Assembly: GCA_029864165.1 (NCBI GenBank)
Contig: JAOTTZ010000016.1
Coordinates: 1-13,655, forward strand
DNA length: 13,655 bases
Source of the DNA: Burkholderiaceae bacterium
GTDB lineage: Bacteria > Pseudomonadota > Gammaproteobacteria > Burkholderiales > Burkholderiaceae_C
Reading direction: 5' to 3'
Made by a program: the position numbers and the translations under genes. This document shows, piece by piece, positions 6,648 through 13,356 of the stretch. The notes beneath the pieces were generated by a model, which made no database searches, was not told the origin of the DNA, and worked only from the letters and a program-made list of their open reading frames with translations. Positions within the stretch are counted from its first letter, which is position 1. The number at the start of each line of letters is the position of its first letter.

Positions 6648-8427
6648 TGGAACCCTCAACCACCGAGAGACGAGTGCCCTTGCTTTGCAACCGGGCATCG
6701 CTTGAGCTAACCTCGACCAGCTGGCCGCGCTGCAGCATCAACACGCGGTCGTACCTCGCCAAGTCGGAGTGATCGTGCGATATGACCAACAGCGTGCGGT
6801 TGCGGTGAACACGCGCCACCGCATCGTGAATAAGTTGCGCCGAAGCCGTGTCTATCGACGCAGTGGGCTCGTCCATAACCAGAATCGCTGGTTCCTTGAC
6901 CAAGGCGCGTGCCAAACACAAGCGTTGACGCTGGCCACCGGAAAGGCTGCTCGCACGCTCGCTGAGTTCGGTGTCGTAGCCTGCGGGCAAGCCAACGATG
7001 AATTCGTGCGCGCCGGCTAATTGCGCCGCGCGCTCTATCGCCTCAGACGAGGCCTGTGGCTGGCCGTAGGCGATGTTCTCGCGCACCGAGACGCCGAACA
7101 ATATGTTGTCTTGCAACACGATGCCGATTTCGCGCCGCAGGCTCTCACGCTTAAAGCGCCGGATATCGGTACCGTCGATCAGAATGCGCCCGCTGCTGGG
7201 CTCATAAAGCCGCAGCAGCAGCGAAAGCAGTGTTGACTTGCCGGCGCCCGACGGGCCGACCAAGGCCACGCGTTCGCCAGCGGTGATGCGCACGCTCACT
7301 CTTTCGAGCACCGGGCTGGCACCAGGGTAGGCAAAGGACACGTCGTCGAAGACGATTTCGCCGGCCGGGCGATGCAGGTCGATCGCATCTTTGTCGTCTT
7401 CGGCTTCGGGCGCTGTAGCAAGGATCTCGGCCACGCGCCGCGCGCTCACCGAGGCACGCGAAAACTTGCCCGACAAGCGCCCGAGGTCTCGCACAGGTTT
7501 GTAGAGGCTTCTCACATACGCCAGAAAGATCAGCAATTCGCCTGGGGTCAGCCTCCCGGCGAGCACCTGCTGAGCGCCGACCAGCATTGCAATCGCCGTA
7601 CCGGCCGCGCTAACCACCGCTATCGCCTTGACAATGGCGCCGGTGCTGCGCACGCTGCGTATACCCGCGCTGTAGTTGGCCTCGATCTCGCTCTGGAAGC
7701 GACCCTCCTCATAACTCTGGCGGCCAAAGGCTTGCACCAACGCGATAGACGACAGCACTTCGTTCAACCGCGAGGCCATTCGCCCCTCGTAGCGGCGCTG
7801 TTCGCGCACCGACGCCTTGACGCGTTTATTGAGCACATAGATCACGGCCAAAAGTGGTGGCAGCGTGGTCGCCACGACCAGGGCAAGTTGCCAGTTCAAG
7901 GCGAACATCACCCCCAGCATCGCCAACAAGGTCAGCACATGTGCAAAGGCGCTGACCGCCCATTCGGCAAATACGTCGCGCAACAGGTTTGTGTCGCTGG
8001 CCACTTTGGTCAGCAGTTCCCCGCTTCGGCTGCGTTGGTGGTAGAAGAGCGATAGGCGCTGCAAGTGCGCAAACAAGGTGCTTCGCAGCTGGTAGGTAAT
8101 CCGGTGGCCGATTTTCGCGGTGGTAAAAATTTGCAAGTAAGACAGCACCCCACCCATCAGCGCAATCGCCATCACCGCCATGGCCATCACAATCAAGGTA
8201 GGCCACGCGCCGCGTGCAACCAAGCCTTGCAAAGGTGCGAGCCCCGCTGGCAGCGGGTGACCCAGCAGAACATGGTCGAAGACAAACTTCAGCGGCCACG
8301 GTGTCAACAATTCAGTAGCTGTAACGCCAAGCACGCACACGAATGCGAGCACCAGTGCGGAGCGCTGACTGCGCAGACTCTGGCTGATGACAGCTCTGAG
8401 CGGTGAGGCGGGTTGACGAAGCTTCAT
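6640..8427 (-). CDS. ABC transporter half-exporter (fused membrane and ATPase domains, MsbA/type IV exporter fold)
   Basis: A 595-residue half-transporter that should work as a homodimer in the inner membrane. Residues 20-310 form the six-helix exporter membrane domain. The ATPase domain is complete: Walker A GPSGAGKST (391-399), Q-loop Gln439 in VLQDN, signature LSGGQ (495-499), Walker B AILVMDEP with catalytic Glu520, D-loop SID and switch His551. The X-loop before the signature reads SERA where exporters usually have GERG. Relatives move lipids, lipid-linked glycans, peptides or drugs; the surrounding glycosyltransferases make a lipid-linked glycan or glycolipid the best guess here. The ATG overlaps the preceding kinase stop (ATGA) and has no Shine-Dalgarno sequence, so translation probably depends on coupling. 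No separate periplasmic adaptor gene is next to it. Confidence 0.93.
   Translation of the reverse strand: MKLRQPASPLRAVISQSLRSQRSALVLAFVCVLGVTATELLTPWPLKFVFDHVLLGHPLPAGLAPLQGLVARGAWPTLIVMAMAVMAIALMGGVLSYLQIFTTAKIGHRITYQLRSTLFAHLQRLSLFYHQRSRSGELLTKVASDTNLLRDVFAEWAVSAFAHVLTLLAMLGVMFALNWQLALVVATTLPPLLAVIYVLNKRVKASVREQRRYEGRMASRLNEVLSSIALVQAFGRQSYEEGRFQSEIEANYSAGIRSVRSTGAIVKAIAVVSAAGTAIAMLVGAQQVLAGRLTPGELLIFLAYVRSLYKPVRDLGRLSGKFSRASVSARRVAEILATAPEAEDDKDAIDLHRPAGEIVFDDVSFAYPGASPVLERVSVRITAGERVALVGPSGAGKSTLLSLLLRLYEPSSGRILIDGTDIRRFKRESLRREIGIVLQDNILFGVSVRENIAYGQPQASSEAIERAAQLAGAHEFIVGLPAGYDTELSERASSLSGGQRQRLCLARALVKEPAILVMDEPTASIDTASAQLIHDAVARVHRNRTLLVISHDHSDLARYDRVLMLQRGQLVEVSSSDARLQSKGTRLSVVEGSSV
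6653..6657 (-). promoter_or_regulatory. Ribosome binding site that decides the GTG start of the GT28-like gene
   Basis: GAGGG sits five nt before the GTG at 6647, within the last codons of the ABC transporter gene. It supports the GTG start rather than the upstream ATG at 6698. Confidence 0.6.
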
Positions 8428-9842
8428 GTGGTGGATTGCGTGTTCAGCAGCTCGGCACGCGCTTCGCTGTATGTCAATCGCCGATTGAGTTCATTTGCCC
8501 AGCCGGGTTGTTGGAAGATAAACGCGCGGCTGGCTTCCAACAGGCTTTGAACCGTCAGATGCCAATTCAAGCTGCGTTGATCGAAGCGATTCGGCGCATA
8601 AGCTGCGTAGTGCTCAACCAGTGCTGAAATCAGCTCTGCTGCCGCGCCGGATTGTTCGAACTTCAACACAAACTCGGCCAGGTCTTCCATGGGGTCGCCA
8701 AGCGTGAATTCATCCAGAGCAAACAGCACGGTCCGACCCTGGTGTATCCAGATCTGTTCGGGGTGGAAGTCACCGTGGATTAGGCTCAGGGGTCGGGTCG
8801 CCTGAAGCTCAGCGTGCCCTGCGATCGCATCGGCTACCCGGGCCACACGCGCCGCCATTGCAGGACCAACGCGGGTGATCTTCTTCTGGCGTCGCCTTGC
8901 TTCGGCCACCCAATGCGCAGCCGACCTGGGCATTGCGCTGGCCGAAGGACTCAAGGGCGCGTCGTGCAGCAGCGCGAGCGCGCGTGCTACGCGACCTACC
9001 AGTACCTTAGCGTTATCGGGGTTGAGTGCATGCAGCAGTGGCGTCCCCATCGCCGGAGCCTGCCAAATCGTCTGGGTGGTATCGCAGTAGCCCAGGGGCT
9101 GGGCTACCAGCGGCGCATCGGCGTGTACGAACTGCCAAAAATATTCAAAGCGGTGATGGATATCCTGGGCTCTACTGTCGAAGAAGGTCTTGGCATAGAC
9201 CACGCACGGTTCAGTGCCATCGACGCGCGTGAGCGTGTATCGCAAGGTGGCGTGGCACTGTGGCTGGTAGCGTAGCAGCTCGGGGTGAACGGCGCTGACT
9301 TTGGCGCACGCCAAGCCCATGGACGCGCGCAACGCGACCCAGGGCAGTACGCTGACAACCTGGGCTGGGTCGAGCAACGTTGCCAGCTGCGGCAGGTCGG
9401 GGTCGTTGGGCAGGGCCCAGACCAGCATGTTTAAATCGGGCAGGTAAACCAGCGCCTCGCCAAACGCAGGCGGCGTGAGGCGGCTGCGGTTTTGTGCCTG
9501 ATAAGCGGGCCAGCCCAAGCCGGCGCGGAACACCTTGGCATACAACATTTGCGTACCGGTGTAGCCACAGGCAAGGTCGCTCACCTGGAGTTCGTAGCAC
9601 AGCGTGATCGGACAAGGGTTACGGCGGCGCGATGTCTTGCGGCGCACCTTGCGCACACTCAGCGTGTCGATACGCAGCCGGCCGCTGGCGAATCGGGGCA
9701 AATGCGTTTGCAGCAACTGGCGCATGACCGCAGCATCGGTGTAGGTGTCGAGATCTCGTTCACCCGGTACTGTCGTGGCAGTCCTTGTTTCAGCCCCACT
9801 GGGATTGGGCGCGGGGGCTAAGCTAGCCATAGCAACGTTCAT
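8424..9842 (-). CDS. APH-fold phosphotransferase with altered catalytic loop
   Basis: A 472-residue paralogue of the preceding kinase. It contains two N-lobe-like units, with LYAKVFR (100-106) and VYAKTFF (215-221) at a spacing of 115 residues, and the linker NDPDLPQLATLLD (146-158) before the second. The C-lobe carries HGDFHPEQ (356-363) and LDEFTLGDP (376-384). The catalytic Asp358 and the first Asp of the metal motif (Asp377) are present. The loop Asn that usually helps hold magnesium in HxDxxxxN is Gln363, and the motif reads D-E-F rather than the usual D-x-D/E. It may still be a kinase with changed metal handling, or a weakened or regulatory partner of its neighbours. The start ATG at 9842 overlaps the previous stop (ATGA). 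A second Met four codons later is an alternative; neither has a clear Shine-Dalgarno sequence, so coupling is likely. Substrate unknown. Confidence 0.88.
   Translation of the reverse strand: MNVAMASLAPAPNPSGAETRTATTVPGERDLDTYTDAAVMRQLLQTHLPRFASGRLRIDTLSVRKVRRKTSRRRNPCPITLCYELQVSDLACGYTGTQMLYAKVFRAGLGWPAYQAQNRSRLTPPAFGEALVYLPDLNMLVWALPNDPDLPQLATLLDPAQVVSVLPWVALRASMGLACAKVSAVHPELLRYQPQCHATLRYTLTRVDGTEPCVVYAKTFFDSRAQDIHHRFEYFWQFVHADAPLVAQPLGYCDTTQTIWQAPAMGTPLLHALNPDNAKVLVGRVARALALLHDAPLSPSASAMPRSAAHWVAEARRRQKKITRVGPAMAARVARVADAIAGHAELQATRPLSLIHGDFHPEQIWIHQGRTVLFALDEFTLGDPMEDLAEFVLKFEQSGAAAELISALVEHYAAYAPNRFDQRSLNWHLTVQSLLEASRAFIFQQPGWANELNRRLTYSEARAELLNTQSTT
9177..9404 (-). repeat. Second N-lobe-like unit (residues 147-222 of the kinase at 8424-9842)
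   Basis: Encodes DPDLPQLATLLD, RYQPQCHATLRYTL and VYAKTFFD. It is the closest match in the window to the equivalent units of the other two family members (DPRLAAVAELYD and DPRLGTLTAVL). Confidence 0.5.
9525..9758 (-). repeat. First N-lobe-like unit (residues 29-106 of the kinase at 8424-9842)
   Basis: Encodes a helix-like stretch, a basic segment (VRKVRRKTSRRR), strand CPITLCYEL and the motif LYAKVFR. It corresponds to the second unit at 9177-9404, including the Y-A-K lysine (Lys103 versus Lys218). Here the first copy keeps the lysine, unlike in the paralogue at 9839-11239. Confidence 0.5.
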
Positions 9843-11239
9843 GCTGATTCGCGTTCGCGCATCGTGTCTACACAAACGGTGCCCGCGCTTGCAATGGAAT
9901 CAGCAAGCGCCAACAGTTTGGGAACGACCTCGAATCGGCCCGGCTGCAGGTTGGCCACACAGCGATAGGCGCGCTTGCACAGCAAGTGGTATGCGGTGCT
10001 CCAGGCGAGCAATGGCTGCGCCACGGTGGCCTGGCCTGCAGCGTCCGCGTATCCCTCCAAGAAGGCTCGCCAACCTCGTCTGACTGCATCCGGGTCCAAA
10101 TCGTCCAGCACTGCACGGTAAAGCGCGTCGGCGACCCACGCGCCAAGTTCGCTCACGGCCGACCCCTGACGCACACTGTCAAGGTCGATCAGCGTTAGAT
10201 GCCGTCCGTCCAAGAGGATGTTGTGTGGGTGTAGATCGCCATGCAGTGTGACCACAGGCAGAGATGCCAGCTTGTGTGCGCCTGCCTCCAGTGCGCTCAC
10301 CAAACGCCCCAATAAAGGTTGCCACCCCGGTTCGACGAGGCCCAGTATGGCGGCCACTTGGCGCGGTCGATGTTCAAATTCCGCGACAGTATCCACGCGA
10401 GGGGTAGAGACCGGCGTCGCATGCAGTGCCGCCACCAGCGCACCAATGCGTGCGGCGAGCCTTGGGTCGAGATGAGGTGAAAGCTCGAGCACGGTGCGCC
10501 CGACGACGCCCTCCTGCCAATGCAGACGAGGTTGCGCCTGCCACAGAATAGAACGCGGCGTTCGCAGCTTCCCCGTAAGCTGCGCCGCGCTGCCGCTCAG
10601 CGCCTGCATCACCTTGTGCGTTATCGGACCGCGCTGCTCGGCGTCAGCCTTTGCGTAGACAGTCCGCGTCACTGTCGGCGCGCCAGGGGCCTCTTGCAGT
10701 TGCATGTCGATGCGTGCGCATACGCGATGCTCTGGCACGTACTGCACAAGGCTCGTGCGGTGATCGAGCAAGCGGCCCTGACCGCAAGTCATAGCTGCCA
10801 CTACCTCGGGCAGCCAGCAGCTACGCAGTCGAGTGTCGTCGTAAAGCTCGGCCACGGCAGCTAGCCGTGGGTCGTTGGGCGCCCACTGCAGCACCAGGTC
10901 AAGCGATGCGAGGTGCGTTAGCGTGGGCCCGGCCGCCGAGGGGTGACTGACTCGGCCGGAAAGCTTGGCGTGACGACGCGCGGAGTCACCATCGACGCAG
11001 AAGCGCGCGGCCACACGCTGCTCGAAGGCGCGACCACTGCCTTGATCGCGTAGCGCCAATGTATACGAGACGCTACAGTTGCGGCGCGGTCGATACTTCA
11101 CCCGGTTGACCGCACAGCCCTGCACTTTCAGTTGGCCATGGGAGCGTAGTTGGCTCGCAAACACTTCGGCCATCGCCTGCCCGTTTAGCGCGGTCGCAAG
11201 CTGAGGCAGCGCGGGGTCGCGTGGGACAGCATGGTTCAT
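9839..11239 (-). CDS. APH-fold phosphotransferase with duplicated N-lobe-like segment
   Basis: A 466-residue protein whose C-terminal half is a phosphotransferase of the aminoglycoside phosphotransferase/choline kinase superfamily. The catalytic loop HGDLHPHN (333-340) and metal-binding DLD (352-354) are intact, so it should be an active ATP-dependent small-molecule or sugar kinase in the cytoplasm. The N-terminal 200 residues are longer than in ordinary APH enzymes (often about 260-350 residues in total). They hold two similar units: DPALPQLATALNG (8-20) followed by VKYRPRRNC (47-55), and again NDPRLAAVAELYD (122-134) followed by VQYVPEHRVC (165-174) and YAK (195-197), where Lys197 is the likely ATP-binding lysine. 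Its start ATG overlaps the previous stop (ATGA) and is preceded by GGAGG. A start 39 codons upstream would run back into the heparinase-like gene. The gene is a paralogue of those at 8424-9842 and 1-882. Substrate unknown; a glycan precursor is inferred from context. There is no reason to call it an antibiotic resistance gene. Confidence 0.9.
   Translation of the reverse strand: MNHAVPRDPALPQLATALNGQAMAEVFASQLRSHGQLKVQGCAVNRVKYRPRRNCSVSYTLALRDQGSGRAFEQRVAARFCVDGDSARRHAKLSGRVSHPSAAGPTLTHLASLDLVLQWAPNDPRLAAVAELYDDTRLRSCWLPEVVAAMTCGQGRLLDHRTSLVQYVPEHRVCARIDMQLQEAPGAPTVTRTVYAKADAEQRGPITHKVMQALSGSAAQLTGKLRTPRSILWQAQPRLHWQEGVVGRTVLELSPHLDPRLAARIGALVAALHATPVSTPRVDTVAEFEHRPRQVAAILGLVEPGWQPLLGRLVSALEAGAHKLASLPVVTLHGDLHPHNILLDGRHLTLIDLDSVRQGSAVSELGAWVADALYRAVLDDLDPDAVRRGWRAFLEGYADAAGQATVAQPLLAWSTAYHLLCKRAYRCVANLQPGRFEVVPKLLALADSIASAGTVCVDTMRERESA
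10640..10876 (-). repeat. Second copy of an internal protein repeat (residues 122-200 of the kinase at 9839-11239)
   Basis: This stretch encodes NDPRLAAVAELYD, then VQYVPEHRVC, a beta strand and VYAKA. It matches the first copy and the equivalent segment of the neighbouring paralogue (NDPDLPQLATLLD, RYQPQCHATLRY, VYAKTF). It leads directly into the catalytic C-lobe, so this is probably the working ATP-binding N-lobe. Confidence 0.6.
10994..11218 (-). repeat. First copy of an internal protein repeat (residues 8-82 of the kinase at 9839-11239)
   Basis: This stretch encodes DPALPQLATALNG, then VKYRPRRNC, a beta-rich SVSYTLAL and VAARFC. The same order of elements recurs about 115 residues later at 10640-10876. 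The copies are diverged in protein sequence and I see no DNA-level identity, so the duplication is old. The first copy lacks the Y-A-K lysine of the second (VAARF in the matching place). Confidence 0.6.
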
Positions 11240-13356
11240 GTCGCCTCCGCGGTGTCGAGCAAGACCGACGTGCGACCACCGGCGCTTGTGTCGTACAGCA
11301 AGGCACCGGGACGCGAGACAGCGCGCAATACCCGGCCGTCGGCGGATTCGCGCCAATGCAGCCAGCTCCCGGTGAACTCATAGCGACCAATACGCCACTG
11401 AAGTGCGCTCGCATCACGAGCGTGGAACCAGGTGTCGGTGACCTGCTCGCCGTCGACGCTCAGGCGGACTTGCAGCGCCTGTGTTGTCGTCAGAGTGTTA
11501 CAGCCAACGGCTTCGGCTACGCAATCGTCCAACTCGATAGCTGGCTCGACGCCCTGCCACGGCACCAACAGGGTATCGAAATCAGCGTTGCGAGCGGTCA
11601 TGCTGCTGCGCAGCGTGGGTGCCGGTTGCTTGTCGCCATATCGGCACGAAACCCACCCGGCGCCCAGAGTATGGCGCACGCGTGCCCGCTTCGGTTGCGC
11701 GATCAGCAGGCCCGGGCTGTGCATGCGCAGCCCATCGCTTTGCGACAGTTCTGTGTGCCTTTCTGCGTGGGCGCCGAGCTGAAAATTCAACACGTAGTCG
11801 TGCTCGCTATCGGCGCGCAACCAGTCGCAGACGATCCAATAGCTCCTGTCGACGAAAACGATGCAGCGTTGGTGCAGCGCGTCGTACTCGTGGCTGCGCG
11901 CTTGGCCGTGCAGCAAATCGAGATGTGCCGCGTGAAAGCGTTCCAGCAAGCGTGCTTCAGGTGCAGGCCCGCTGATCTTGTGACGCCCCCTCACCCCATG
12001 AGCATCACCGGCAGGTTGCTTAACCGGCTTTGGAATGTAGCGTGTCTGCTGACGGCCATCGACGCACACGGTGTTGTGCGCGGCGGTACCGCGGAAGTGC
12101 ACGCGCCAGTTGACGCCATCGTCTTCGCCCACCGCTTCGCTATAGGTGTAACGACCGGGATCGACGATGAGAGAGCGGCCAAACGCGGCAAGCTCAAAAC
12201 TCAAGCAGTCGAAATGACCGTGGTTGCCCTCGCCGAGTGGCCCGCAGTCAAATACCAGGTACTGTGCATCGGCAAAGTCCGCAGCACCAAGGCCCCAATG
12301 GCTGCGCAGTATGCTGTAACCACTGGCCAGGAAGTGCGCGACCCGTGGCTTGGGCGGCGAACCTTGTGCGCCGCGCGTAGCGACGTACAGCATGTCGGCA
12401 CGGTCGTACAACTCGGCACCGGTCTGCAGCAGCTCTAGGAAACTGCGCGAGTCTCCGTCTGAGAGACTGGGCACTACGCCGTCCGGCTTGTGCACATGCA
12501 AGCTGAACTCAAGTGCACTTTGCAGCGCCTGGTCCATTGCCACCGGTACCGACACGCTGTTCATGGCGGCAAGGCGACGCACGTTCAAGACGTTGCGTAA
12601 CACGAGGTGGTGGTAGTCGGTCGATAGCTCGCAATGCACACCGTCGCCGAGCAAGTCACGCGCGAGGTTGTCCAGCGTTTGATCGAGTGCAAATTCGCGC
12701 CAGTGTGCAGCGCTGCGCATTTCCGGGAACACTACGCCAGCGAGAAAAATGGCGCACAACTCCAATGTACGGTGGTTTCGTTTAGGCGCCAGGTTGTTGC
12801 ACAAGTATTCGACCTGCTCGTGCAGACAGAGCAGCAAGCGGCGATGAAACGCTGTCTCGATTGCAGCAGCAGCCGTCCCGTGCGTGACAAAGAAATAGTA
12901 GCTGTAGATCCAGTTCTGTACCCGACGGCCGGTCACGTCGGCGGCGATGAAACCGGGTGGGGTGCTGGCCATCCAGCTATTGAGCAGCTCGGCCCAACGC
13001 TGCGCGTAGCGAGTCTCGCCGCTGCGTTTGAACTCCAAGCCCAGGCCGACGGCGTAGTAGAACTTATGCAGCAGGATGTGCCACTCGATGTCCTTACTTG
13101 GATTGCGTAGCCAGTCCGGCGGGTTGTAAAGCGTATGTGTCTCACCGTTGAACTCAAAGCAGCCTTGCATTAGCGCGTTAATCTTCTCGGGCCGTGTTTC
13201 ATCGGCGTCGACGACCGGGAAGTAATGCACTGCGCGCGGCGATTGAAAATGTGCGAGCAGCGCCCCATCGTCAAGCGTGTCAAACGGTGCACGCCAGATG
13301 GAAGTTTCCATCGGGCGCGTGGCAGGCCTGTCGACGCAAAGATCGGGCAAGTTCAC
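11236..13356 (-). CDS. Heparinase II/III-like polysaccharide lyase family protein, no signal peptide
   Basis: The protein has 706 residues, typical for the heparinase II/III-like family (alpha-barrel followed by beta-sandwich). The N-terminal 340 residues are helical. Residues 194-195 (NH in PKRNHRTLE) and 238-249 (DGVHCELSTDYH, with Glu243 and Tyr248) match the usual lyase active-site region. The beta part carries GNHGHFDCLSFEL (377-389), DPGRYTY (399-405) and FRGTAAHNTV (421-430), the family hallmark with conserved His residues. Relatives cleave uronate-containing glycans by beta-elimination. The N-terminus (MNLPDLCVDRP) has no hydrophobic segment, so the protein looks cytoplasmic, which is odd for a lyase acting on exported polymer. 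The start is GTG at 13356, overlapping the preceding stop and preceded by AGAGG seven nt upstream. An ATG at codon 16 is possible but has no Shine-Dalgarno sequence. Substrate unknown; a role in trimming or recycling the locus's own glycan is inferred. Confidence 0.92.
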   Translation of the reverse strand: MNLPDLCVDRPATRPMETSIWRAPFDTLDDGALLAHFQSPRAVHYFPVVDADETRPEKINALMQGCFEFNGETHTLYNPPDWLRNPSKDIEWHILLHKFYYAVGLGLEFKRSGETRYAQRWAELLNSWMASTPPGFIAADVTGRRVQNWIYSYYFFVTHGTAAAAIETAFHRRLLLCLHEQVEYLCNNLAPKRNHRTLELCAIFLAGVVFPEMRSAAHWREFALDQTLDNLARDLLGDGVHCELSTDYHHLVLRNVLNVRRLAAMNSVSVPVAMDQALQSALEFSLHVHKPDGVVPSLSDGDSRSFLELLQTGAELYDRADMLYVATRGAQGSPPKPRVAHFLASGYSILRSHWGLGAADFADAQYLVFDCGPLGEGNHGHFDCLSFELAAFGRSLIVDPGRYTYSEAVGEDDGVNWRVHFRGTAAHNTVCVDGRQQTRYIPKPVKQPAGDAHGVRGRHKISGPAPEARLLERFHAAHLDLLHGQARSHEYDALHQRCIVFVDRSYWIVCDWLRADSEHDYVLNFQLGAHAERHTELSQSDGLRMHSPGLLIAQPKRARVRHTLGAGWVSCRYGDKQPAPTLRSSMTARNADFDTLLVPWQGVEPAIELDDCVAEAVGCNTLTTTQALQVRLSVDGEQVTDTWFHARDASALQWRIGRYEFTGSWLHWRESADGRVLRAVSRPGALLYDTSAGGRTSVLLDTAEAT
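11244..11248 (-). promoter_or_regulatory. Ribosome binding site for the first APH-fold kinase
   Basis: GGAGG is placed four nt before the ATG at 11239 (GGAGG-CGAC-ATG). It is the strongest Shine-Dalgarno sequence in the window and fixes this start in preference to an in-frame start 117 nt further upstream. Confidence 0.7.

Noticed and set aside
7372..8055. 227-codon open frame on the plus strand
   Set aside because: It is antisense to the membrane domain of the ABC exporter, and its product is low-complexity and rich in His, Arg and Gln without a domain.
6640..8427. Multidrug efflux pump
   Set aside because: The fold allows it, but coupling to glycosyltransferase and kinase genes by a 4-nt and an 8-nt overlap makes glycan or glycolipid export more likely.
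8424..11239. Aminoglycoside resistance genes
   Set aside because: The shared fold is a superfamily trait. The extra N-terminal units, the paralogy and the glycan operon context argue for kinases of a biosynthetic pathway.
11240..11356. Longer N-terminus for the kinase (start at 11356)
   Set aside because: The ATG at 11239 has GGAGG at four nt and an ATGA overlap; the extra 39 residues are Arg- and Cys-rich shadow of the heparinase-like gene.
11221..12438. 405-codon open frame on the plus strand
   Set aside because: It lies antisense to the heparinase-like gene, whose protein has clear family motifs. The plus-strand translation shows no recognisable domain and is a shadow of GC-rich coding sequence.
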